In this document: piece after piece, positions 23,614 through 34,840 of the stretch
How positions within the stretch are numbered: the stretch's first letter is position 1
How the letters are laid out: every line of letters starts with the position of its first letter
Origin: Platanthera guangdongensis
Taxonomy: Eukaryota > Streptophyta > Magnoliopsida > Asparagales > Orchidaceae
Assembly: GCA_039583875.1 (NCBI GenBank)
Contig: CM077165.1
Location: 76,806,757 to 76,870,756, forward strand
Length of the DNA: 64,000 nucleotides
Direction: 5' to 3'
Program-made: the position numbers and the translations under genes
The notes under the pieces: model-generated
Told to the model about the DNA's origin: nothing
The model's database searches: none
What the model saw: only the letters and a program-made list of their open reading frames with translations

Positions 23614-23942
23614 GCACTAGAAGGTGAGAAGGAAAAGAAAAAGAGGTAAATAAACTAAAATACCCCCTTCTTTTCTTTTGAAATAGATTTTTTTATGTTT
23701 TAACTCACGAATTTCACAAGGGCTACCCAATGAAGGGTTCGCAAGGTACTAGACAAGATTGTGGCATTTAGAGCCACATTGCCCTTATCGAGAGAGTTAA
23801 GTGGCATAGAAAAATTGTGATATGAGTTTCTATTAGGTGCGTTAATAAATTTTTTTTTGGAGTTTTAATTTGAGAAAGAGGGAGAGAAGAAGAAATGATA
23901 AAAGTAATAGGTTCGTGTTTTCGAATTATCAACAAAAGTTGC
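23614..23942. other. Leader between PBS and gag of C
   Basis: About 330 bases of untranslated 5' leader with no supported ORF. It would contain packaging and dimerisation signals in an active element. Confidence 0.6.
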
Positions 23943-23961
23943 TTCCCCGGCAACGACGCCA
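23943..23961 (-). other. Primer-binding site of C (tRNA-Asp type)
   Basis: The minus strand reads TGGCGTCGTTGCCGGGGAA, six bases after the LTR end. It differs by one base from TGGCGCCGTTGCCGGGGA, the tRNA-Asp complement used by Athila-type elements and seen intact in L. Confidence 0.9.
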
Positions 23962-23967
23962 AAAACT

Positions 23968-25650
23968 TGGTGAGATTATATCCACAAGGAGAAAATAAAC
24001 TAAACTAGCAATCCAGCGAGGCAAGTATACCTATCGAAATGCAGCTAGGGGACACAAGTGTTGTATTAAAATCCGGGAACCCTCGAATAATCTTACTCAC
24101 ACGAAAACTATTATCTTATCGAAGATTGATTTTGGGTTTAAGAGAATGCTAAAATGCGATTAAGAAGCAAAGTATTACGCTAAAAAGAAAAAAGCTTGTG
24201 GTTAAATAGAGAGCTATTAAAACGATTACAACGAGGGGTTAAGACGATGATAAAGAGCACTCGATCGAGAATCACCTCGGGTAAACTTGATTAAGAAATG
24301 CGATAATAAACACTAACTTTATAAAGCGAAAACCTTGACCGTGGAGGTTCCATAAGCATGAACACGCTTCTCTCGAAGTCGTGCCTACCTGAGTTTAGGA
24401 AGGTCCGACCGAACTATCGTCCAATTCGGAGACCTAAAGCTCGCTTTACGCTGTGTACTATTGGATTTTACTCCAATCCAGGAGATTTGGACGTCTGCCA
24501 CTCTCGAGGGGTGCGTACAACTCCCATTACTCTTGAGTGCTCACTTCAACCTATCGGCCTCTCGGTTAGTCAAGAATGAAAGCTAATGATGGAACATATA
24601 TATCGAAGATATATTTCCAAGCAAAGGTAAATCAAGAGTAAGTCAATGTATAAGCCTTACAAAGAAAAAGAAAACTAAAGCATCATAACTTAATCAACTT
24701 GAACCTCAGATCATCAAGATCGAGCACAAGGACGATTAGTTACTCATGGTGAAGTGGAGAAAGAGAGATGAGTAGAAATGCGTTAAGAAAACAAAGAAAA
24801 CGACAAACTTTTTATTAACACAGAAAGAGAACTACAACTTGAAAATAAAAGATTACAGGTGCAGAAATGAAAATCTATGCGAACATTTGCCCTTTGGGTA
24901 CTAAGCAGTTACAATAACTAATACGAAATAGGAGTAAACTAAGCTAGATTACAAAGCTTGAAATGAGGAAAGAGAGGAGAAACATGGAAAATTGCATGAA
25001 AAAATACAAGAAAACTAAGGGGCAGAACCTCCCCTCCTACTGCAAAGATGCCTCCTGAACCCTAGGAGAAGGGATAAATTTATAGAATTATTTCGGGCTA
25101 GGTCACGCCCCACTGACACGCTCGGGTCGCGCGTGTACCTAGGGCGTGACACATTCAGTGCAACTTTTTGGGCTGAAATTGAATGTTGGAGGTGACGGGC
25201 GTCGTAGTTGAGTTACACGCCCATATGTCATGCCCTACCAGGGCGTCTCCATGGGGCGTGACACATTCGGCATGATGGTGGAGCAGGAAAAATAGTGTGC
25301 TGCAGCAATTTCTCGAGATCTGGGGACACGCCTCTTGAACATGCCCGTGTCGGGTATGACACGGGCGTGATAGAGGGCGTGTTCACTGAGTTTCCAAGAA
25401 ATGCATTTTCGGACATGTTGCTTCATTCCTCTGGGCTACACGTCCTAGGTACATGCACTGGTAGTGCATGTCCTTGGGGCGTGTCACTACAAAATTTTGC
25501 TGAAAGCCAAACAAACCTGCAAAAAGCAGAAAATGCATTAGTGACAATAATATTTACAAAAGGGGGTCAATATAAGCACTTGCAAGACATGATTTGCGCT
25601 TTAAAAACCCGAAAATACACTAATAAATTTAACTGCAAAAAGAACTATCA
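23968..25650 (-). mobile_element. 5' LTR of element C
   Basis: 1683 bp, paired with 3756-5441. The TATA box (minus) is at 25079-25084 and the CACGCCC array at 25098-25490, directly 5' of it in the sense direction. The flank at 25651-25655 is ACGGT, the TSD with one substitution. Confidence 0.92.
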
Positions 25651-25655
25651 ACGGT

Positions 25656-26041
25656 GCCTCTACCAGCCAATCCATTCCAACTCATGATGCTGAGAAAAGA
25701 AAAAGCACAAGAATTTGCTGAATTTTGGAGCCCAACTTCCAAGTCACTCATTCTTGAGACTTTAAAGCTGTTGGTAGATTATGTTGAAGATAGGAATGAC
25801 CATTAAAATCCCCAAGAGTGGGACTTGTATGAAAAATCCTTAACTAAGAAGAGAATCTATGACAGATAATATGGCAGATATAAACCCAAGGCTCCTCCCA
25901 AACCTGCTAAGTACTATCCTAAACCTTACAACAATCAAAAGAGGAAGCAAGAAAAGAAAGAAAGGCAGTAACAACATCAATTCAAATGAGGGGAGTTTTT
26001 AGCCATAGTATAGAATGTTGTGGACCTGGATTCCTCTATGG

Positions 26042-26079
<38 letters not shown>

Positions 26080-26143
26080 TTGAATTTTGATGCTATATTA
26101 TTCAATTACTGTTATGCTTATTAGTTAATTATTTAATTATCTT
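25656..26143 (+). pseudogene. Extra ORF C-terminus and 3' UTR of copia G
   Basis: This continues 3755 after removal of C. A basic, Lys/Pro/Tyr-rich end (KAPPKPAKYYPKPYNN) closes at a TAA near 25970, with at least two stops inside. Untranslated AT-rich sequence follows, including a (TA)n microsatellite at about 26046-26076. Element F starts at 26144. I recognise no domain. Confidence 0.55.
26046..26077. repeat. (TA)n microsatellite
   Basis: An uninterrupted TA run of about 15 units in the 3' UTR of G. Confidence 0.95.
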
Positions 26144-26324
26144 TATTGGATCCCTAGTTTGATTTGCGTTAGGTTCACTAACTAGGATTATTGACCCAAC
26201 ATGTATAGCTAGGGTCATGTCTGTGTCCTAGAGTTTAGGCTATGTCATTAGATTCAACATTGCATGGACCAGCCAACAAAATACTGCAGAAGAATCCAGA
26301 TTTGGAGAAAAATCAAGATTCAGG

Positions 26325-26690
26325 AAAGTGAGTTCGACGTTCATCGAACTCAGCTCGACGAAAGTCGTGCTCATCTCGACGAACTCAGAGACAAATCTTT
26401 GAGTTGAGCTCGATGATATTCAAGCTCAGGTCGACGATTTATGGTAGTTCAACTTCAACATTCAAAGTCCAGAATCCTTTCTCTGAACTCCAGTCGATGA
26501 AGTTATGTTATCAGCTCGACGAACTTAGAGCAGAAAATGGACAATTTTTATTAGAAAGCAGTTAGCTGTTCTCAGGTCGACGAACTTGCTGCTCAGGTCG
26601 ATGAACAGGAATTATCTGGTCGACGAACATGATTTCTCTGGTCGACGATCTCTGGACTCAGGTAGACGAAATCTGTTCTTTGCTCGACGA
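26325..26690. repeat. TCGACGA/TCGTCGA array in 5' LTR of F
   Basis: More than ten TCGACGAA, TTCGTCGA or TTCATCGA-type motifs at irregular 15-40 bp spacing, ending about 275 bases before the TATA box. The same array is in the 3' LTR at 37040-37400. Confidence 0.9.
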
Positions 26691-26964
26691 TTTCTTTGCA
26701 GATCCAGATTTGGATTTTTCCTTCTTTTGTCCTTATTCTATTGCAATAATTCCTGAATAATTAATGCTTAATATTCTCTGAATATAACCGTTAGAAGGAG
26801 CATTGATTATGGTATTCATCAGGATTATTACTTGCCGCTTTTCAATAGGACAGTTGAGAAATCCATTAATACAGATATTCTATCAAGACGTATTTCATTC
26901 TCCAGGCCGTCAACAATTAATGAAGAAGGAATTCAAAAATTCAAAGGAGAAATTCGACTGATCA

Positions 26965-26972
26965 TATAAAAG
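26965..26972 (+). promoter_or_regulatory. TATA box, 5' LTR of F
   Basis: TATAAAAG lies within ATCATATAAAAGAG. The 3' LTR copy starts at 37676. Confidence 0.65.
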
Positions 26973-27840
26973 AGATTTTTTCTTTTCTTCTCCAACAACA
27001 ACAGATACACAAGTGAACAAGATAGTCCAGACCAGAAAGAGAATACAAGGAATACAGAGAAGATCAACAACAATCACATTCTAATCCTTCTCTGTACTGA
27101 AAACAATCTTTTTTTTCACCTTGACATTGCTGAAGAAGAAGAAGAACATCCATTCAAAATCAAGAGACTTCTTCAACCTTCACTCCAGGATTCTTCAAGG
27201 ACAAAAACTTTTATCAGTCAAGAAGTTCCTGGATCTTCTCAAATCAAGGCTGAAGATAGAAGACCTATACCCTGAAGAAAATCTCTAATCTTCCTGAACA
27301 ATTCAATATCTCAGGGGGAGCTTTGACAACATCAAGATCCACTTATCTTCTTAGTTATTTTGAGAAAGTGAAGACACCATAAATCTCTCACTCCATCACT
27401 GTACAAAGGGTTCTTTAACTCCCTTCAAAAGTTATTCCTTGGTTGCAAGTCTCCTGATCAAAAGACTTGAGTTTGTTTTTGAGCACCTAATCAAAAGCTC
27501 ATTAGTGGCAGTCACCTGATCAAAACTGCTAGTGGATTCCTACCAGGGTTGTAGAAGAGTGAATATACCCAGGTTGGGGAACCAGTATAAAAGTTTTTGT
27601 GTTGTCTGGTTGCCCTCTTTCTTTTTGTTCTTGCTATCGCTGTGTTAGTTTAGTATTACTGTGGCTATGTTAGCTTTGTCTTGTTATGGATGTGTTATAT
27701 TAAATTATCTTAGGTTGCTCTTTTGCTTACTGTTAATATTAGTTGCTCTACTCTGATAATTTTATTAACAACAAAAAGATTTCGAGATACTCTATTCATC
27801 CCCCCTCAAGAGTATATCAGGTCTAACCCTCTCTTTCAAT

Positions 27841-27852
27841 TTGTATCAGAGC
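27841..27852 (+). other. Primer-binding site of F (initiator-tRNA-Met type)
   Basis: TTGTATCAGAGC lies two bases after the LTR. It differs by one base from the canonical TGGTATCAGAGC. Confidence 0.88.
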
Positions 27853-27943
27853 AGTGCTCCTTTGGCTATACAAGCTAACCCTTGAGCCAAAAGATCCTGT
27901 GTTAGATCTAATATTTTATTTCTCTTAGGATTATTGTCACATC

Positions 27944-30085
27944 ATGACACTGAACAAGGATTATGCAAGCACCAGACCTCCAATGTGCAACTTAAATAAG
28001 TTTGCCATCTAGATGGCAAGAATTAAACTTTATATGAATTACATTGATGAGGACATCTACAATTTTATTTTGACAGGTCCTCCTCAACCAACTACATCTA
28101 CTTCAACATCAAGCACACATGCTGTTCCATCACCTGAGTGGACAGATGCTTAGAAGAAGGCCAAGATTGCTGATGCAAAGGCCATGAATATTCTGGCTCA
28201 AACTATGTCTGATGACATCTTCCAGAAGGTGGCTGAATGAACATCAACCAAGGCTATCTGGGACTCTCTCAACCAGATGGTAGCTGATTCTACTAATGAG
28301 ACGAAAGATAGAAGATCAACTCTAATCTCCCAATATGAGAACTTCAAGAAGGATGAGTCAGAATCTGTTGGTGACATGTACAATAGATTGAGATCAATAA
28401 TCAATGAGCTGAAGACTTTAGACAAGGACATCACTCTTACTGAAGTGAATGATAAGATCCTCATGTGCTTCCCAAGCTCATGGGATTCCAGGATTTGGAC
28501 AATCAAGGAGGCCAGGAGTTTAAATGAGATTTCCACAGAATCTCTATTGGAAAAGCTCAAATCTTATGAGCAGCTGATAAAGTCTAGAGAAGCTGCAGAA
28601 CAAAGGAGTCCTCCACCAGTAAGAAAGGAGCAAAAGATATCATTCAAGGCTGCTGAAGAGACAGAAGCTTCAACAGTTAATGAGGAACTAATGAGTCTCT
28701 TTGCCAAGAGATTCTACAAAATGGCAAGAAAAGACTTCAGGAGAAAATCATCCAGGTAGGATGATAAGCCCAGGTATGATAAAATTCCTACTAAAGAAAT
28801 AGTGTGTTTTGTGTGCAGGAAACCTGGACACTTTATCTCAGAATGTCTAGAGAATCAGAAGAAAGAAAGAAGAAAAGAGAAGGACTCCAGAAGACAACAA
28901 TATAGTAGGCCTTCCTCCAGCAAATAGAAAAGAAAGGAGAAGGGCTTTGTTGCTGATACCTGGAGTGACATAAAAGATGAATCCACATCTTCCAGTTCCA
29001 GTGAAGAGGAAGAAGAGGCAAAGGACAGGGAATTCTACCTCATGGCCATCAAAGCCTCTAGAATCCCATCATATGATGAAGAAGAATCTGATAATAAAGA
29101 AGCTTTAAAATTAGAAGCTGATCAGGTACTATCATCATTTGATTATAATTCTGATAGTTTTAAAATTGAATTTAAAACCATGTGTATAGTCTTAATTAAC
29201 TCTGACAAATAAATCAAAATGTTTAGGGAAAGACTGTCTAATCAAGAGAATCTGATTTCTGAAAATACTAAGTTAAAAGATGAACTAACCCTACCAAGTA
29301 AACAAATTATATCTTTAAAATCTGAACCGACTGAGGCAAGGAAACGTGAAGAATCCCTGAATGGGAGAAGCATCAAGTTGATGGACACCACTAGCACAGT
29401 GAATGCCAGACTTAATGGCAAGCTGGGCTTGGGTACTTCATCAAGCCTACCCCCACTCATTCAGAAAACAATATTAACCACCCCAATAAAATTTGTTTCT
29501 GAAAAGGATAAGGAGAAAGTAGAAGATAACAATCTTAATCAAACTAAAATTACACACAAAAATAAGAAAAGAAGAAGGAATAGGAAAAATAATAACCATA
29601 ACAATGTTCAGCAGTTTTCGTCGAACTCCGATTGATGAAACATGTACAGTTCATCGAACTTTGAACGACGAACTCCAAACGCCAACTATAATAATAGTTA
29701 TTCTTCGATCCACGATCGACGAAACCAGTCTGGTTTGTCGACCAGAGATTGACAATATTGGTGCCCTGAGAATAAATACTTTCATTCTTCGAGCAGAGAT
29801 CGAAGATCTTATCCCAATTTGTCGAACTTAGGTCGATGAACATACCAGAGTTCGTCAATCCTAGATCAATCTTACAGAAACTTCATCCCTCATAGAAAGT
29901 ATTATAATCATCTCAATCAACCTAGGGAAAATATTAACCCATTCACCCAATGGATAATTCCTCCCAGAAGATTTCACCCCTTAGGGTATAAAAGCCAGCC
30001 TGAATATTCTTACATTTCAAGTTTTTCTTATGAAAAGAAATATGGACCCAAGGTGACCTGGGTCAAGAACATCTAAATTGTTTCC
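27944..30085 (+). pseudogene. Gag of copia F
   Basis: The ATG at 27944 opens MTLNKDYASTRPPMCNLNKF. Stops follow at about 28009, 28151 and 28238, then a clean stretch (28277-28759) with YENFKKDESESVGDMYNRL and NDKILMCFPSSWDSR, the UBN2-like capsid domain. The same frame carries a CCHC knuckle CFVCRKPGHFISEC (28805-28846), an acidic Ser/Glu run, and a second part (29219-29635) with a coiled-coil-like stretch and a basic KKRRRNRKNNNHNN tail. The region 29618-29860 is built from TCGTCGAAC-type motifs translating as SSN / RR units, the same DNA motif as the LTR array. Confidence 0.87.
29618..29860. repeat. TCGTCGA array inside gag of F
   Basis: About ten TCGTCGAAC, TTCGAAC, CGATCGACGA and TCGATGA-type motifs lie in the coding region between the basic tail of Gag and the protease. 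They are the motif class of the F LTRs. Confidence 0.75.
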
Positions 30086-30118
30086 TTGTAGGTTAAGAAC
30101 TATCCTATCACTCAAAAT

Positions 30119-31400
30119 AAGTGGTATCTGGATAGTGGGTGCTCAAAGCACATGAGTGGTTACAAGGATAGCCTAATCAATTTCAAGGCAAAACTGGGAC
30201 CAAGAGTGATCTTTGGAGATTCCAGCTTTGGACAAACTGAAGGCTATGGAGACTTCAACAGTGGAGCTGTCACTTTCAGAAAAGTGGAATATGTAAAGGG
30301 TCTCAAACATAACCTAATATCCATAAGTCAGTTATATGATGCAGGTTATCATATTTGCTTTACTAATTCCAAAAATATCATTTCTTCAAATAACCAAACT
30401 GTTTCAACATGTTGTAGACAAGGTAACATATACCTAGTAAACTTTAACTCTGCTAATTCAGAACTATGCTTATTCAATCAAGTTAGTAATAACAATATTC
30501 TTTGGTATAAGAGAGTAGGTCATGTTAACCTTAAGAACTCTCTAAGCTATCTAGGGACAAGCTTGTCAGAGGATTGCCTTCTGGCCCCTACAAGAAGGAA
30601 AGCCTATGCAAGGCTTGTCAAGAAGGCAAGCAAACTAAAAATAGCTTTAAGTCAATTAATAAAAGTGACACACCTAAGATTCTGTATTTGCTAAAAATGG
30701 ATCTCTTTGGACCCATTGCTGTACAAAGCTTAGGATGGAAGTCTTACACTCTAGTTATTGTAGATGACTTCTCTACATTCTCTTGGGTATTCTTCTTGAG
30801 AAACAAGTCAGATAACTTTAAAGTCCTTGCAGACTATCTTAAGAGCATAATGATTGATTATTCTACTCCAGTTGCATTGATCATAACTGTTAATGGTACT
30901 GAGTTTGAATCTCTTCCCATGCAAAGATTCTGTGAGGAGGAAGGTATCAGGTATTGTTTCTCTACTCTTAGAACTCAATAAAATGGGGTAGTAGAAAGGA
31001 AAAACAGAACCCTCATTGAATCAGCAGTAACATTGCTTGCAGATGCACACATGCCCATATCCTTTTGGGCAGAGGCTGTGAGCACAGCAAACTTTATGCT
31101 GAATAGATGTTTGATACACAAACTTAAGGGTAATAACCCCTATAAATTACTCAAAGGGAAGAAACCTAAAATTGATTAATTTAGAATTTTTGGGTGTAGA
31201 TGTTTCATTCATAACAATAACAAGAAAATCATTAGAAAATTTGAAGCTAAATCTATAGAGTGAATTTTTCTTAGATATTCCCAAGTTAGCAAGGCTTATA
31301 GGGTTTTCAATAAATCACCCCTAAAAATAGAAGAATCTGTACATATTTCTTTTGATGAAGCTAACATGTATTATAAGGAGAAGGACTCTTCTTCCTCAGA
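30119..31400 (+). pseudogene. Protease and integrase of copia F
   Basis: Protease starts with WYLDSGCSKHMSGY near 30122 (DSG catalytic). The frame runs through VEYVKGLKHNLISISQLYDAG into the pre-integrase domain (LWYKRVGHVNLKN), where it shifts near 30570. The integrase frame 30574-30981 has CKACQEGKQTKNSF, LLKMDLFGPIA with the first Asp, and VIVDDFSTFSWVFFL. The second catalytic block reads TVNGTEF, so the expected Asp is Asn. A TAA in TQ*NGVVERKNRTLIES stands just before the NGVVERKN block that holds the Glu. It continues with FWAEAVSTANFMLNR to about 31400. Inactive. Confidence 0.87.
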
Positions 31401-33253
31401 TATTTTGCAGGTACCTCACTTGTGTGAGAAATTGGGTGAGTTGAATCTTACACAAGAGGTTATATCACCTCCTCCTCCATAAGTTGATGAAGATAGTGAA
31501 GAAGAATTTTTGGAAGTGGAACTTCCTTCAACAACAGACATTATTCCACAAGAGGAATTAACTCCAAATGTTTTTGCTGAACCAACTCCACCCACTGACC
31601 TTGTCACACTAATGGATCACCCTAGATCTCAAGTGATTGGGGACATATCAGTAGGTGTACAGATAAGGCATGAACTCAACCAAGATATGATGCATGCCTA
31701 TTTTATCTCTCAAGTTGAGCCTCAATGCATAAATGATGCAGATCAAGATCCCCACGGGATTATTGCAATGCAAGAGGAGCTCAATCAATTTGAGAGATGC
31801 AGAGTTTAGGACTTGGTTCCAAGGCCCAAAGACTATCCAGTAATTGGAAGCAAGTGGGTATTCAGAAACAAACTTGATGCCCATGGTGTAATTGTGAGAA
31901 ACAAGGCTAGGCTTGTTACTCAAGGCTATAGGCAAGAAGAAGGCATTGACTATGATCAAACCTTTGCTCCTGTTACAAGGCTAGAAGCAATCAGGATTTT
32001 TCTTGCATATGCTGCCTACAATATGTTTAAAGTCTATCAAATGGATGTCAAGAGTGCCTTTCTGAATGGAGAACTTAAAGAAGATGTTTATGTTGAACAA
32101 CCTCCAGGTTTCATCTCTCCAACTTATCCTTCATATTTCTTTAGATTGCATAAAGCTCTTTATGGTTTAAAGCAATCTCCAAGAGCTTGGTATGAGACCA
32201 TAGCTAGCTTCCTGATAGAGCATAAATTTACTAGAAGCATTGTAGATAGGACATTATTCACTAGGCACCATAAGGATCAAATATTGTTAGTATAAATTTA
32301 TGTAGATGACTTTATATTTAGGTGTACAGATTCAAAACTATGCAAAAGGTTCTCTGGCCCCATACATTCAAAGTTTGAAATGAGTAGCACGGGTGAGCTC
32401 TCCTACTTCCTTGTTCTCCAAGTGAAGCAGCTACCTGATGACATCTTCATATCCCAGGCTATGTATGCTAAGGAGCTTCTTATAAAGTTTGGGATGGCTG
32501 ATGCCTCAGCAAAGAAAACACTCATGGCCACTAATGCTGTAATAGAATCTGATGAACATGTCAAACCTCTTGATCGGAAATTATATAGGGGCATTGTTGG
32601 ATCCCTATTATACCTTACAACAAGCAGACCTAACATAATGTTTGTTACATGTCTTTGTGCTATGTTCCAAGTGAATTCGAAAGAATCTCATCTAGTTTTC
32701 TTAAAAAAGAATTTTGAGATATATAAAGAGTTGTCCTAGTCTAGGAATCTGGTATCCTACTGAGTCAGAGTTTGAGTTAACTGGATACTCAGATGCTAAC
32801 ATTGCTGGATGAAGACTTGATAGAAAAAGTACATAAGGAACATGCTAGTTCCTTGGTATGAGATCAGTCTCATGGTTTAGCAAGAACTAGTCATCTGTGT
32901 CTACATCAACTGTAGAAGTAGAATATATAGCTGCTGGCAGTTGCTGTTCCCAGATGTTGTGGATTCAGAATCAACTCCTGGACTATAGGTTTACCTTAAA
33001 TAATACAACTCTATTATGTGACAATACAAGTGCTATATGCATAGCACTAAATCCAGTCCATCATAGTAGGACCAGACATATAGACATTAGGCATCATTTC
33101 ATAAGAGAGTGTGTAGACAAAAATAAAATTAATCTTGTCTATATCTACACTGATTTACAAAGGGCAGATATCTTCACCAAACCTTTGGATGAGAGGAATC
33201 ATCTGTTCTTCATAAATCAGCTTGGTATGATAAATGGAGAAAACTTAATTTGA
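31401..33253 (+). pseudogene. Reverse transcriptase and RNase H of copia F
   Basis: Past an acidic linker with LNQDMMHAYFISQVEPQ, RT is open from 31813 to 32295 ([53 protein letters not shown]). A TAA at 32294-32296 sits one codon before IYVDDF (YVDD at 32299-32310). The frame resumes with GELSYFLVLQV and SLLYLTTSRPNIMF and is lost at about 32740. RNase H is partly recovered in 32897-33253: STVEVEY, LLCDNTSAIC and RADIFTKPLDERNH. Most stops are C-to-T or G-to-A changes from expected codons. Confidence 0.9.
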
Positions 33254-33264
33254 TTTCTGTCTAT

Positions 33265-33545
33265 GCTCGACGAATTTTTCAAAGTTTGTTGAATGGAGAT
33301 CGACGGACAGATAAATATTTTAGAGAAATCATTGAACGGAGTTCGACAAACACACTGTGAGTGAAACTATTTTCGTCGAACGGAGATTGCCAAATTTGCT
33401 TCAGAAAACTTTCATCGAATGGAGCTCGACGAAATGCTTTCACATCTTCTGACAGAGATCGACGAATTCTTTTGACCATCAAAAATTTCATCGACGGCAG
33501 CTCGAAGAATTTTTAATTTCTTGTCGAACGGAGTTTGTCGATTCA
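33265..33545. repeat. TCGACGA array between pol and extra ORF of F
   Basis: Dyad units combine TCGTCGAACGGAG or TCATCGAATGGAG with NTCGACGAA. At least eight motif copies occur in 280 bp, placed directly after the pol stop and before the extra ORF. This is the same motif class as the LTR U3 array. Confidence 0.85.
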
Positions 33546-33589
33546 TATTCTAAAAAATAAACCTTATATCTAGGTTTTTCTTCAACCTT

Positions 33590-33641
33590 CATCCCGCACT
33601 TTCTGTTCCCTTTGCACTTGATCTCTGTTTTTATCTTGCAG
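33590..33641 (+). promoter_or_regulatory. Possible 3' splice site before extra ORF of F
   Basis: A pyrimidine-rich run ending TTTTTATCTTGCAG/GT at 33641 stands nine bases before the ATG of the extra ORF (33650). It fits a plant acceptor consensus. I cannot identify the donor. Confidence 0.35.
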
Positions 33642-33649
33642 GTGCATTC

Positions 33650-34840
33650 ATGGTGATTCCAGCAAGCGCTCTCTCTTCCATGAAATTTGATATGGGCTTT
33701 GACATCGATTTTGACTCCTTCCAGTTCTCTGACGCCATCTTCGTCGAAATCCTGAAGCTGTTTGAAGAATAACATCTGAAACAGTTCATGACAATGAGGA
33801 TCAAGATAGCGATGACTGAGGTCAAAGAATGGGTTTATACATCTACAACTCTAGAAGAAGTTAATATGACTGGATCAATTTCTGGTAATCCAGTTACCCT
33901 CTCCCCTTCCATACTAAATGACATTTTCAGTCTGTTAAATGGTGAAGAAGAAATTGAAATGGACTCTGAGGAGTATGCTAATATGCTGGCCAAGATGGGT
34001 TACTCTGGCGACAACCTTAATAAACTGCTAAAGAAGAACTTGTCTCCTGAGTATAAGTTTTTGGCTGACGTAGTCAACAAGGTGCTGCTAGGCAAACACA
34101 ACGCCCACGACTACATAACCAGGCACCAGTTCATGGTAATGAGTGCTCTGGTCGAGAAGAAAGCAGCAAATTGGGGAAAGCTGCTGTTTGATTTGATTAA
34201 AAAGAAAAACAACAAGAAAGAAGTTTGCTTTGGCAGAATTCTAGGGATATTTCTGTAAGAGAAAGCACAAGGACATCTGGTTACTACACCAGTGTTCATA
34301 AATGCCTCCAAGAGGCTTACCTCTGCCCTCCTTGGCAGATGGGAGAGGAGGATAACTAAGCCATCCCAGGCTTCCTCCTCCTCCAGTCCTTTTGAGAGTA
34401 CAAGGGATGTTTCAGCCACTCCCCACCCTGCTGAAGATATTCCACCTCCACCTCCTCCAGCCTCCCTAATTCATCTCTCTTCACCAGTTGATACCACAGT
34501 ACATACTCCTACACCTCCATGATCTGCAGTGCATCATCCACAAACTCATATTCATTCTCATACACCAACTCCATCACAACATGGTACACCAACTCCATCA
34601 TAAACTCATATTCACTCTCATACACCAACTCCATCACAACATGGTACACCAACTCCATCACTCCATGGTACACTAACACCATCACAAACTCATATTCACT
34701 CTCATACACCAACTCCATCACAACATGGTACACCAACTCTATCACTCCATGGTACACCAACTCCATCCCAAACTCATATTCACTCTCATACACCAACTCC
34801 ATCACCACCCTCATCTCCTCTACCACAACATCTAGCTAAT
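33650..34840 (+). pseudogene. Extra ORF of copia F, part 1 (transposon-associated domain plus repeat)
   Basis: From the ATG at 33650 (MVIPASALSSMKFDM), with one TAA at 33770-33772, the same frame runs to 34258. The block LNKLLKKNLSPEYKFLADVVNKVLLGKHNAHDYIT resembles the plant transposon-associated protein domain found in SIRE-type extra ORFs; the biochemical function is unknown. After frame breaks, a Thr/Pro/Ser/His-rich segment (34530-34810) is encoded by a minisatellite with units like THIHSHTPTPSQHGTPTPS. The position after pol suggests a spliced or subgenomic message. The family assignment is from memory of the motif pattern. Confidence 0.6.
34530..34810. repeat. Coding minisatellite in extra ORF of F
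   Basis: Three to four tandem blocks of about 70-105 bp are built from ACCAACTCCATCAC..CATGGT and CTCATATTCACTCTCATAC submotifs, differing by insertion of one extra submotif. It is open for long distances in several frames on both strands, which produces spurious ORFs. Confidence 0.93.

Larger units (their letters stand above)
3756..25650 (-). mobile_element. Athila-like Ty3/gypsy element C (hosts D and E)
   Basis: Complete minus-strand element between LTRs of about 1.68 kb (23968-25650 is 5', 3756-5441 is 3'). The tRNA-Asp-type PBS is at 23943-23961, followed by gag, protease, RT, RNase H and integrase in that order, then an AT-rich 3' region and the PPT. TSD ATGGT/ACGGT (one substitution) brackets it. 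Without D and E it would be about 11.06 kb, normal for Athila. Stops and frameshifts in every domain make it defective. No env-like ORF is recognisable. Confidence 0.88.
26144..27838 (+). mobile_element. 5' LTR of F
   Basis: It starts TATTGGATCCC where the 3' LTR has TGTTGGATCCC, so the terminal TG has become TA. It ends CCTCTCTTTCA. Within it are the TCGACGA array (26325-26690), the TATAAAAG box (26965-26972), GGGGAACCAGTATAAA (27577-27592) and the C-loop hairpin with ATACTCT/AGAGTAT arms (27787-27815). Confidence 0.93.

Noticed and set aside
34509..34839. Long open frames on both strands over the minisatellite
   Set aside because: A repeat whose unit lacks stops in several frames opens all of them. 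Only the frame consistent with the extra ORF is meaningful.
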